Of a DNA stretch of 40,294 nt, positions 16,569-24,401 are shown one piece after another (position 1 is the first letter of the stretch; each line of letters begins with the position of its first letter). The notes below the pieces were generated by a model. That model was given only the letters and a program-made list of their open reading frames with translations, did not search any database and was not told where the DNA came from. The position numbers and the translations under genes were made by a program. The stretch is from Chamaesiphon sp. 336R_metabinner_41 (GTDB lineage Bacteria > Cyanobacteriota > Cyanobacteriia > Cyanobacteriales > Chamaesiphonaceae), in NCBI GenBank assembly GCA_025359915.1, contig JANYDE010000056.1, positions 1-40,294 on the forward strand, given 5' to 3'.

Positions 16569-17090
16569 AATCTTCTGACTGAATTTAACCGTGTTTGACG
16601 ATCGAGAGTTTGTACTAAAATTTAATTGGATCTAAATGCTATCTAATCATCGACTTATTCAAATAAAATAACTTACAAAAAGAAAGATATTATTGTTTTG
16701 GTTTATAAGCGATCGTCATTCGCATCCACTACCTGAACTAATTTACCAGATTTTAGCGATCGATAGGATTTATCCTAATTTTTATAGCCTGGGGATAGAC
16801 AGTAGTTTGGGCAAGATCTTGAAGCTGTTATAGATTCAATTATCGGCAGATCGACTGGATCCAATCGGCATGGTTCACTACTTAGGTGTGTATCGATAAT
16901 ACTCTAAGTTTGCGATCGAGTGGTAATAATCGATCGTCAGCACCAATAAACTAGTCTAAATCTATCTTCTCTTAAATCGATACATTTAATTCAGTAAGTA
17001 TGTAGCATTTTTCACACAGATAAGCCAAAAGTTTAGGCTCTTAATCTTGTTCTCAAGTGAAAATTATTGATTAAGGAATAAAAAATGTAG
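16569..17090. other. Gene-free interval of about 520 bases
   Basis: This stretch lies upstream of the response-regulator gene and downstream of an ABC exporter gene. It is AT-rich with several GATCGAT palindromes. I see no ORF with family resemblance, tRNA or clear hairpin terminator. It probably holds the promoter of the regulator gene. Confidence 0.6.
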
Positions 17091-18830
17091 CTAATGCAAC
17101 AATGCTTCTAATTGATTTTGATTACACAAACGTTGGTATAAGCCCTCTTGAGAGACTAATTCTTGATGTGTACCTGTTTGGACGATTTCGCCTTTATCCA
17201 TCACAAAAATTCGATCTGCTGTCGCGGCGGCGGATAATTGATGTGTAATAAATATCACAGTGGCTTTTTGTCCGGCTTGGGAAAGATTTTGCAAAATAGC
17301 GGTGGCGGTTTGATTATCGACGCTGGATAATGCGTCATCGAGAATCAAAATCGGTGCGTTGAGCAGCAATGCTCGTGCTAATGCTGTGCGTTGGCGTTGT
17401 CCACCGGAGAGGGTGATTCCTCGTTCGCCGACGATGGTATCGTATTGTTGGGGGAAGTTGAGGATCTCTTCATGGATTTGTCCTAATTTTGCGGCTACTT
17501 CGACTTTTTCTCTACTAGCCAAAGGATCCCCATATCGGATATTATTCTCGATCGAGGTACTAAATAGAAAGCTCTCTTGCGGTACGTAGGCGATTGCACC
17601 CCGTAAGTCATTTAGACTTAATCTGGTAAGATCGTAGCCGTCGATGAAGAGACTATTTTCAGGTAGTTCGATTAGTCGCGGTAGAGCATCGGCTAGAGTG
17701 GATTTACCCGAACCAATTGGGCCGACAATGGCGATCGTTTCACCTGCTCTAATGGTAAAGTTAAGATGTTTGAGTGCGGGGATAATTGCACCAGGATAAG
17801 TATAGCTAAAATCCTGAACGGCAATTTGACCATTAAATACTGTATCTACATAGATAGATGTAGAAGTATCGGCAATTTTAGGTCGATCGAATAAAATAGC
17901 TTCAACTCGATCGATACTGACTTCACCCCGTTGATAGGCGGTAATTGTAAAGCCTAATAGAGCCGTAGGAAAGATCAGATTTTGGGCGTATATAACTAAG
18001 GATAAGAAGTCACCGACGCTGATTTCTTTATTAGCAATAGCTAATCCACCCTGCCATAATAATACCAGTAGACTAATTGATGCTAACCCTTGAATAATCG
18101 GGAAGATCGTATTTCGCGACTCGGCTAGTTTGAGGTTGGCTTTAAATAGTTCGTTATTTTTCTGTCTAAATGCTCGTCTTTCGGTTTCTTCCTGAGCATA
18201 GATTTTAATCAAAGAAATCCCACTCATATCCTCTTGAATCAACTCACTCAAATCTGAGATCGCTTCCTGAACAACTACCTGTTGATTTCTCAATTGCTGA
18301 CTAAATAATTGCACCGTAATCAACATCAATGGATATACCGCCAACGCCATCAACGTCAACTTGACATCGATATATAACATCGCTGGTAAAGTCAAAGAGT
18401 AAGCGAAAATAATATTCGCCGTACTCAACACCGCAAACCCCACCAACCGCATGATGTTCTCAACATCACTGGTAAATCTATTAATCAGATCTCCCACCGT
18501 AGTCGTCGCAAAATAACCTGGCTCCAATCGCAAAATCTGCTCAAAAATATCCTGCTTCATCTTCGCTTGTACCTTTCGCCCCACCCCAAAAATTAGGATC
18601 CGCGAAATCATCCGCACAATCCACATAATCGAAGTCAATCCGACGATCGCTAGACCCAATTGAGTGAGATAATCACTAGTAACGGAGATTTTCAATCGAT
18701 CGATCCCTTCTCTAATCAAGAGCGGAATATAAACACTCAAAGCATTGACAATAAACAGCGCAGATATCCCCTGGGCTACTTGCCATTTATAGGGAGTAAG
18801 ATAATTGAGGAGCTTTTGGAAACGAGACAT
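17091..18830 (-). CDS. ABC exporter half-transporter (permease fused to ATPase)
   Basis: A 579-aa protein with six predicted membrane helices in residues 15-300 (ABC type-1 exporter fold) and a C-terminal ATPase. Walker A is GPIGSGKST at about residue 367, the signature is LSGGQRQRTALAR, Walker B is ILILDDALSSVD, and the H-loop is FITHQ. It resembles MsbA/MdlB-type lipid or drug exporters and would act as a homodimer or with a partner encoded elsewhere. It is distinct in sequence from the two island transporters. It is divergent from rplI. Confidence 0.88.
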   Translation of the reverse strand: MSRFQKLLNYLTPYKWQVAQGISALFIVNALSVYIPLLIREGIDRLKISVTSDYLTQLGLAIVGLTSIMWIVRMISRILIFGVGRKVQAKMKQDIFEQILRLEPGYFATTTVGDLINRFTSDVENIMRLVGFAVLSTANIIFAYSLTLPAMLYIDVKLTLMALAVYPLMLITVQLFSQQLRNQQVVVQEAISDLSELIQEDMSGISLIKIYAQEETERRAFRQKNNELFKANLKLAESRNTIFPIIQGLASISLLVLLWQGGLAIANKEISVGDFLSLVIYAQNLIFPTALLGFTITAYQRGEVSIDRVEAILFDRPKIADTSTSIYVDTVFNGQIAVQDFSYTYPGAIIPALKHLNFTIRAGETIAIVGPIGSGKSTLADALPRLIELPENSLFIDGYDLTRLSLNDLRGAIAYVPQESFLFSTSIENNIRYGDPLASREKVEVAAKLGQIHEEILNFPQQYDTIVGERGITLSGGQRQRTALARALLLNAPILILDDALSSVDNQTATAILQNLSQAGQKATVIFITHQLSAAATADRIFVMDKGEIVQTGTHQELVSQEGLYQRLCNQNQLEALLH

Positions 18831-19010
18831 TTAAATAGTTGATAGTTGATAGCTAGATTTTTAAAGATGGGGATTTGGATTTACCGTTTGGTTCATCTCC
18901 ACTGGCAAATAGCCCAGGCAACCACTGACATGAGTGGATGTTATGTGATAAGATCATAGGTTTGTGGCACTGTCTCAAATATAACTTAGAAAGCTTAAAT
19001 AGAAATCGAT

Positions 19011-19469
19011 ATGGCAAAGCGCGTACAGTTAGTTTTAACCCAAGATGTCCGTAAACTGGGCAAAAATGGCGATTTAGTCGAAGTAGCACCTGGTTATGCT
19101 CGCAACTATCTCATCCCCCAAAAAATCGCTGCGAATGTCACTCCAGGCATCCTCAAGCAAGCCGAGAAGCGTCGCGAAGTCGAGCGTCTGCGGTTACTAG
19201 CATTGAAAGAAGTTGCGCTCACTCAACAAGCAGCAATCGATAAAGTCGGTAAATTCTCGATCTCCAAGCAAGTTGGCGAAAACGATGCAATTTTTGGTAC
19301 TGTCACCACTGCTGAAGTCGCTGAAGTAATCAAATCTGTTACTGGACAAGAAATCGACAAACGCGACATCACCATCCCAGATGTTGCTAAAATCGGTACT
19401 TACAGAGCCGAACTCAAACTTCACCCTGAAGTTACTGTCACTGTCGAGATCGAAGTCGTCTCTAAGTAA
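19011..19469 (+). CDS. rplI: 50S ribosomal protein L9
   Basis: A 152-aa protein of normal length. The N-terminal domain has the L9 pattern [20 protein letters not shown] and [12 protein letters not shown] long central helix (about 45-75) follows, and the C-terminal rRNA-binding domain includes [13 protein letters not shown] and [15 protein letters not shown]. It binds 23S rRNA domain V. It precedes dnaB, an arrangement common in bacteria, but a strong terminator separates the two. Confidence 0.97.
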   Translation: MAKRVQLVLTQDVRKLGKNGDLVEVAPGYARNYLIPQKIAANVTPGILKQAEKRREVERLRLLALKEVALTQQAAIDKVGKFSISKQVGENDAIFGTVTTAEVAEVIKSVTGQEIDKRDITIPDVAKIGTYRAELKLHPEVTVTVEIEVVSK

Positions 19470-19492
19470 TTCTAGATCGAATCGGTGGAATC

Positions 19493-19517
19493 AGGCTGCA
19501 CCTAGCAGCCTATTTTT
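19493..19517 (+). terminator. Rho-independent terminator after rplI
   Basis: AGGCTGC (19493-19499) and GCAGCCT (19505-19511) form a perfect 7-bp GC-rich stem with the loop ACCTA, followed by ATTTTTA. It starts 24 bases after the rplI stop codon. Confidence 0.9.
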
Positions 19518-19588
19518 ATATCTGGAATAACTTTTTGGTACAATAGTGCTATCAATGGTGATTCAAGATCTACCCGTTGCTAGTCAGG

Positions 19589-19648
19589 TGGGCGGGTTCA
19601 AATTAGATTTCTAGCTTCGTTTGAATTAATAGTATAAACCCGCCCCTA
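19589..19648. repeat. Inverted repeat (GGGCGGGTT family) abutting the dnaB start
   Basis: GGGCGGGTT at 19590-19598 pairs with AACCCGCCC at 19637-19645. The right arm ends only a few bases before the dnaB ATG, so no Shine-Dalgarno sequence is visible. Its outer border, TGTAGGGGCGGGTTTA on the minus strand, matches TGTAGGGGTGGGTTTA at 35823, so this is a dispersed family. Confidence 0.75.
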
Positions 19649-19651
19649 CAG

Positions 19652-21853
19652 ATGTCAGATACACCTAACTTTCGATCGACAAGTCTGATTCCGCCCCAGA
19701 ATATTGAAGTTGAGGAAGCGATTCTCGGCGGGATTTTATTAGATCCTGAAGCAATTGGACGAGTTGCCGAAAAGCTGGTACCTGAAGCCTTTTATATCCC
19801 GACACACACGGATATTTATAAAGCAGCTTTAGCTTTAAATGGTTTAGGCAAACCGACAGATTTATTAACTATTACTGACTGGTTGATCGACCAAAAACAG
19901 CTTGAAAAAATTGGTGGACAGGCAAAATTAATTCAATTACTCGAACGCACAGTTAGTGCGGTAAATATCGACTCCCTCGCCGTACTGGTGATGGATAAAT
20001 ATATCCGCCGCGAACTAATTAAAGCTGGTACCGAAGTTACCCAACTGGGCTATGCTGCCGATCGACCCCTGGAAATTGTCCTCGATGAGTCAGAACAACA
20101 AATCCTCAATTTGACCCAGGCTAGACCCAAGCAAGGGCTAACTCCGATTAAAGAAATTGTCACCACTACCTATCAAGATATCCAAGATCGTCACGACAAA
20201 CTTATTCCGCCTGGATTGACGAGTGATTTTAGCGATCTTGATGGAATGACAGGTGGTTTTCAACGATCGGACTTAATCATTATAGCTGGTCGTCCGTCAA
20301 TGGGAAAATGTCTAGCTTATGATTCTGAAATTGTACTAGCTGATGGATCGATCGCGACCATTGAACAATTATATCATCAGCAACAAGCAGAGCTTTTAAC
20401 TCTCAATAATAACTGGCAATTTAGTCTAACTAAACCATCCGCATATATCGATGATGGTGTTAAACCAGTGTTTAGAGTTACGACGAGATTGGGTAGATCG
20501 ATCGAAACCACTATTACCCATCCTTATTTAACAGCAGATGGTTGGAAAAAGCTGTCTGAAATTAAAGTAGGTGATAAAATTGCTGTTCCGCATACAATAC
20601 CAATCTTTGGAAAAGAAATATTATCAGAAGATAGTCTGAATGATTCGATCTCAGAAGTGAAATCATATAGCAAGGATCGTGATTCAAGCATCCCAGCTCA
20701 ATTATTCAAATTGACACGATCTCAAATTGCAGCCGTTATAATTAGTTTATTCGATCTTGATGGTAGTGCTGCATTTTCAACCACCGGAAGGTCTGGAATC
20801 GCTTATTCGGCTGCAAGTGGAAAATTAGTCAGACAAATTCAACATTTACTGTTGAGATTTGGAATTGTTGCAGAGATTGAACTAAGATCGATCGAGCCTG
20901 AATATCCATTCAAGTTTGAATGGAGACTATATATTGATGACGATCGATATGCGAGAATTTTTATTAGAAATTTTGGTATTCCTGGACAGGAGAATGAAGA
21001 AGGATCGATACTAGATAAATATACATCATTGGAAGGATTAGACGATCGTCAAGTTTACTGGGATGAGATTGTCTCGATCGAATATACTGGCGACAAGCAA
21101 GTTTACGATCTCACAATTCCCGATACTCACAACTTTGTTGCTAACGATATTTGTGTTCACAATACTGCAATTAGTTTGAATATTGCCTATAATATGGCAA
21201 AACTGCATCAACTTCCAGTATTAGTATTTAGCTTGGAAATGTCCAAGGATCAATTGGTACAAAGATTGATTGCGAGTGAGGCGGGAGTAGATAGCAATCG
21301 CTTACGTGCTGGGCGAATTAGTCCGAATGAATGGGACTCTGTATATAAGGCTGTAGATCGGATTTCTGAGCTACCAATTTTCATCGATGACAATGCTAGT
21401 ATGATGCTGATGGAGATGCGAAGTCAAGCACGAAAGATTCAAGCTGAAAGTGGTGGACAATTGGGATTAATCATGATTGATTACCTACAATTGATGGAAG
21501 GTACTAGTGATAATCGCGTGCAAGAAATATCAAAAATTACTCGTGGTTTGAAAGGATTAGCACGAGAATTGCAAGTACCATTAATTGCATTATCGCAATT
21601 AAGTCGAGGTGTTGAAGCCAGAAATAATAAGCGTCCAATGATGTCGGATTTGAGAGAAAGTGGAAGTATAGAACAAGATGCGGATTTAATTATGATGCTG
21701 TATCGAGATGCTTATTATAATCCCGATACACCAGACAGAGATATTACGGAATTAATTATTACTAAACATCGGAATGGCCCAACTGGAGTAGTAAAGTTAG
21801 TATTTGATCCAGCTTTGACTAAGTTTAAGAATTTGGCACGTCCGATGAATTAA
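19652..21853 (+). CDS. dnaB: Replicative DNA helicase DnaB, intein-containing
   Basis: A 733-aa precursor. Residues 1-219 and 505-733 are DnaB, making a mature helicase of about 448 aa, which is normal. The N-terminal domain (PPQNIEVEEAILGGILLDPE) is followed by a linker and the RecA-like core. The Walker A sequence GRPSMGK/T is interrupted exactly between Lys219 and Thr505 by an intein. After splicing, GRPSMGKTAISLNIA is restored. Walker B is LGLIMIDYLQLM, and the DLRESGSIEQDADLI loop, a second known intein site in cyanobacterial DnaB, is empty. folP follows 44 bases later on the same strand. Without splicing the ATP site would not exist, so splicing must be efficient if this is the only dnaB. 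Confidence 0.96.
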   Translation: MSDTPNFRSTSLIPPQNIEVEEAILGGILLDPEAIGRVAEKLVPEAFYIPTHTDIYKAALALNGLGKPTDLLTITDWLIDQKQLEKIGGQAKLIQLLERTVSAVNIDSLAVLVMDKYIRRELIKAGTEVTQLGYAADRPLEIVLDESEQQILNLTQARPKQGLTPIKEIVTTTYQDIQDRHDKLIPPGLTSDFSDLDGMTGGFQRSDLIIIAGRPSMGKCLAYDSEIVLADGSIATIEQLYHQQQAELLTLNNNWQFSLTKPSAYIDDGVKPVFRVTTRLGRSIETTITHPYLTADGWKKLSEIKVGDKIAVPHTIPIFGKEILSEDSLNDSISEVKSYSKDRDSSIPAQLFKLTRSQIAAVIISLFDLDGSAAFSTTGRSGIAYSAASGKLVRQIQHLLLRFGIVAEIELRSIEPEYPFKFEWRLYIDDDRYARIFIRNFGIPGQENEEGSILDKYTSLEGLDDRQVYWDEIVSIEYTGDKQVYDLTIPDTHNFVANDICVHNTAISLNIAYNMAKLHQLPVLVFSLEMSKDQLVQRLIASEAGVDSNRLRAGRISPNEWDSVYKAVDRISELPIFIDDNASMMLMEMRSQARKIQAESGGQLGLIMIDYLQLMEGTSDNRVQEISKITRGLKGLARELQVPLIALSQLSRGVEARNNKRPMMSDLRESGSIEQDADLIMMLYRDAYYNPDTPDRDITELIITKHRNGPTGVVKLVFDPALTKFKNLARPMN
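20309..21163 (+). other. DnaB intein (P-loop site) with a decayed endonuclease
   Basis: A 285-codon in-frame intein. It starts with Cys (CLAYDSEIVLADG, block A). Block B contains TITHPYLTADGWKKL with the TxxH residues. It ends with block F/G VYDLTIPDTHNFVANDICVHN (21 residues; the key His-Asn is at the end), followed by Thr as the +1 residue. Between the splicing halves are about 140 residues with one recognisable DOD-type endonuclease motif, IISLFDLDGSAAF (consensus LAGLIDADG), followed by a compact repeat. A second such motif is not seen and the acidic residue context is weak, so homing activity is doubtful while splicing residues look intact. Confidence 0.93.
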
Positions 21854-21897
21854 AATATTCGGTCTGAACTATGATTAGAATGATTGAATGATGAACT

Positions 21898-22752
21898 ATG
21901 ATTTTAACTATTCGCGGTAAAAGTTTTGACTGGGGTAGCCGAACTTATATGATGGGCGTGTTGAATGTCACGCCTGATAGTTTTAGTGATGGGGGACAAT
22001 TTCAGACAGTGAATGCGGCTGTAGATCGAGCCGCCAAAATGGTAAGCTCTGGTGTAGATATTATCGATATCGGTGGGGAATCTACGAAGCCAGGGGCGAT
22101 ACCTGTGGATGTAGCGACGGAATTAGCGCGGGTGATTCCAGTAATTACGGCGATTCGTCAGCATCGAGAAATTCGGGATATTCCCATCTCGATCGATACC
22201 ACAAAATCAGTCGTCGCTCAAGCAGCGATTGCGGCTGGTGCGGATATTATTAATGATGTTTCCGGTGGTGAGTTTGATAATCAGATGTTCGCGACTGTCG
22301 CAAAATTAGGCGTACCTTATATCCTAATGCACATGCGCGGTACGCCAGCGACGATGCAACAGATGACTGATTATAGTGATGTGATTGGAGAAATTATCGC
22401 TTTTTTTGAGACGCAGATCGATCGAGCCATCAAGTCTGGAATCGCTAGATCGCATCTTATCATCGATCCAGGGATTGGGTTTTCCAAAACCTACGGTCAG
22501 AATATCGCATTAATCCGTCAGATCGACAAATTTCAGATCTTAGATCTGCCCCTATTAGTCGGTGTATCGCGTAAAAGCTTCATTGGTAAGATTTTAAATC
22601 AACCAGATCCCGAACAGCGGTTGTGGGGCACCGCAGCCGCCTGTTGTGCATCAATTGCGGGTGGTGCAGATATCCTGCGGGTGCATGATGTTGTGGAAAT
22701 GGTGGATGTGAGTCGGGTTGCTGATGTGATGTTCAGATCTTCGATAGGGTGA
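21898..22752 (+). CDS. folP: Dihydropteroate synthase
   Basis: A 284-aa TIM-barrel enzyme of the folate pathway that joins 7,8-dihydropterin pyrophosphate and p-aminobenzoate. Diagnostic motifs are MGVLNVTPDSFSDGG (residues 19-33), DIGGESTKPGA, ISIDTTKS, DVSGG, LIDPGIGFSKTYGQN-like (IIDPGIGFSKT) and GVSRKSFIG. Length is normal. It lies 44 bases downstream of dnaB and is probably co-transcribed with it. Confidence 0.96.
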   Translation: MILTIRGKSFDWGSRTYMMGVLNVTPDSFSDGGQFQTVNAAVDRAAKMVSSGVDIIDIGGESTKPGAIPVDVATELARVIPVITAIRQHREIRDIPISIDTTKSVVAQAAIAAGADIINDVSGGEFDNQMFATVAKLGVPYILMHMRGTPATMQQMTDYSDVIGEIIAFFETQIDRAIKSGIARSHLIIDPGIGFSKTYGQNIALIRQIDKFQILDLPLLVGVSRKSFIGKILNQPDPEQRLWGTAAACCASIAGGADILRVHDVVEMVDVSRVADVMFRSSIG

Positions 22753-22828
22753 GGAAATTTCTCGTACTGTGAGGGGAAAGGGAAAAAGGGAAAGGTTAAA
22801 CGGTTAAACCTAATATTCACAATAATTT

Positions 22829-22868
22829 AGTCCGCGTTCGCGTAGCGTCTCGTCAGAGAAGGCGGACT
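22829..22868. repeat. Dispersed hairpin repeat (GCGTAGCGTCTCG type)
   Basis: AGTCCGC (22829-22835) and GCGGACT (22862-22868) form a stem around TTCGCGTAGCGTCTCGTCAG. The sequence GCGTAGCGTCTCG with a nearby AGAGAAGG is a familiar intergenic repeat in cyanobacterial genomes. It lies between folP and ribF and may act as a weak terminator. Confidence 0.65.
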
Positions 22869-22978
22869 TTGCATCACTAGCAGCGATTTCAACCGCTGAA
22901 ATAGAGAGGATTAGTATTAATCGATCGAATCGATCGATAATTAAAGATAGGGAAATAACAAAGTAGTAGACAACAACT

Positions 22979-23893
22979 GTGCAGATTGACTCATCTCTTG
23001 CAAATATATTGACACCGACGGCGATTGCGCTGGGTAATTTTGACGGGATTCATCGGGGTCATTTGGAGGTGATTCGACCTGTATTAGAATGGGAGGGTGA
23101 GACTGTTTATCAGACGGTGGTGACGTTCGATCCCCATCCGCAGCAATATTTTACCGGACAAGAACGGCAATTACTTACACCCCATCAGGAGCGGGAAATA
23201 ATTCTAGAGCAGTTGGGAATTCAACAACTGATTTTATTACCATTCGATCGCGAGTTGGTAAAGTTATCGCCGCAGGAATTTGTCGATCGAATTCTGGTAG
23301 AACAATTACAGGCTAAATTTATTAGTGTGGGCGAGGATTTTCGGTTTGGGAATCAGCGGGCGGGGAATGCTACGGATTTGGTGACGCTGACGGCGGCGGT
23401 GGGGATACCAACTAGGATTGCACCGTTAGAAATGGATGGTGGTAGTCGAATTAGTAGTTCGCGGATTCGGGCGGCGTTATTGGCGGCGGATTTGACGCTG
23501 ACACAGGAATTATTAGGACGATATTACTCGATCGTCGGTACCGTCGTAAATGGTCAAGAAATCGGTAGATCGATCGGCTTCCCAACTGCTAATCTTAACT
23601 ATCCACAGGAAAAGTTTCTCCCGCGTCAGGGTGTCTATTGTGTGCGAGTAGATACAAAGGAAGCCCAACAATTACCAGGGGTGATGAATATCGGCAAACG
23701 TCCAACTGTAGACGGCGTAAATACCACCGTCGAAGTCCATCTGCTCGACTGGGACGGAAATCTCTATGGTCAACAATTAACAGTGTACCTGCATCAGTTC
23801 TTGCGATCGGAACAAAAATTCCCGTCGCTAGCTGCACTTACTAATCAAATTCAAGCCGACTGTGATACTGCTAGAGGATTTTTTCAGATTTGA
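22979..23893 (+). CDS. ribF: Bifunctional riboflavin kinase / FAD synthetase
   Basis: A 304-aa protein with a GTG start; TPTAIALGNFDGIHRGH at residues 12-28 fits the family beginning well. The FAD-synthetase domain has the nucleotidyl-transferase motif GNFDGIHRGH, then FVDRILVEQLQA, GEDFRFG and ISSSRIRAALL. The kinase domain from about residue 180 has GQEIGRSIGFPTANL and GVYCVRV. It makes FMN and FAD from riboflavin and ATP. The previous gene is folP, but 226 bases and a hairpin repeat separate them. Confidence 0.95.
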   Translation: MQIDSSLANILTPTAIALGNFDGIHRGHLEVIRPVLEWEGETVYQTVVTFDPHPQQYFTGQERQLLTPHQEREIILEQLGIQQLILLPFDRELVKLSPQEFVDRILVEQLQAKFISVGEDFRFGNQRAGNATDLVTLTAAVGIPTRIAPLEMDGGSRISSSRIRAALLAADLTLTQELLGRYYSIVGTVVNGQEIGRSIGFPTANLNYPQEKFLPRQGVYCVRVDTKEAQQLPGVMNIGKRPTVDGVNTTVEVHLLDWDGNLYGQQLTVYLHQFLRSEQKFPSLAALTNQIQADCDTARGFFQI

Positions 23894-23942
23894 CGGCATC
23901 AAAAAATAATCGGTAGTCAAATCTATTTCCAGCCACTTGTTG

Positions 23943-24112
23943 TTAACATAATGGCAAAATTCTTACCCGTAACCGCGAACTATCGATCGTAACTAAAGCT
24001 CCTCGTTCTAATTCGGATCGCCAATATTTGACCAGTGAATGGATTCTATCTTAGCTGTAGTAAACACATCTACCCACTGTGGGGACAGGTTCATATCGAT
24101 GAGAATCTTCAT
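23943..24112 (-). pseudogene. DUF5615 (PIN-like) toxin gene with an internal deletion
   Basis: The start (ATG at 24112) reads MKILIDMNLSPQWVDVF, a classic DUF5615 N-terminus with the first catalytic Asp, and runs 34 codons to GDPN and a TAG at 24008. In another frame at once follows ELERGALVTIDSSRLRVRI and LPLC, ending at 23943-23945, which is the usual DUF5615 C-terminus. The roughly 50-60 residues between, including the second acidic motif (normally THDLDFG), are gone. The start overlaps the antitoxin stop in ATGA, the normal arrangement for this toxin-antitoxin pair. Confidence 0.85.
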
Positions 24113-24339
24113 GCGACAATCAAAGGTACTTCTATTTCTTCAACACGCCAAGCTGCGTAGGTTAAAGCGGCATAAATATCTGCTACTTCCAAATAGGGGT
24201 AAGCTTGTAAGATCTCTTCAATTGTCCGCCCAGATGCCATTAGCCCAACCACAGTACCAACTGTGACGCGCAATCCTCTAATACAAGGCTTCCCACCCAT
24301 AACTTCTGCGTTGAATGTTATTCGAGATATTTGCTGCAT
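24109..24339 (-). CDS. DUF433 antitoxin
   Basis: A 76-aa complete DUF433 protein (GGKPCIRGLRVTVGTVVGLM, ASGRTIEEILQAYPYLEVAD, ALTYAAWRVEE). The family serves as antitoxin for DUF5615 PIN-like RNases. Its TGA overlaps the toxin ATG by ATGA, implying translational coupling. The toxin itself is broken (23943-24112), so this antitoxin has no partner here. Unlike the DUF433 copy at 1263-1535, its C-terminus is native. Confidence 0.88.
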   Translation of the reverse strand: MQQISRITFNAEVMGGKPCIRGLRVTVGTVVGLMASGRTIEEILQAYPYLEVADIYAALTYAAWRVEEIEVPLIVA

Positions 24340-24401
24340 AATTTAACCCACGTGAATTTTTCAATTCCAGTCTTTGATTATAACCTGCGTAATTTAATTA
24401 A

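Noticed and set aside
16569-17090. Long gene-free interval tested for a small RNA or CRISPR array
   Set aside because: No regularly spaced repeats and no hairpin followed by a T-run were found.
19575-19651. GGTGGGCGGGTTCAAATTAG looked like a tRNA T-arm
   Set aside because: The GGTTCAAAT string belongs to a simple inverted repeat; there is no anticodon or acceptor stem around it.
22780-22810. GGTTAAACGGTTAAACC as a possible operator
   Set aside because: It is a short tandem of GGTTAAAC in purine-rich DNA after folP with no promoter nearby; too weak to report as a site.
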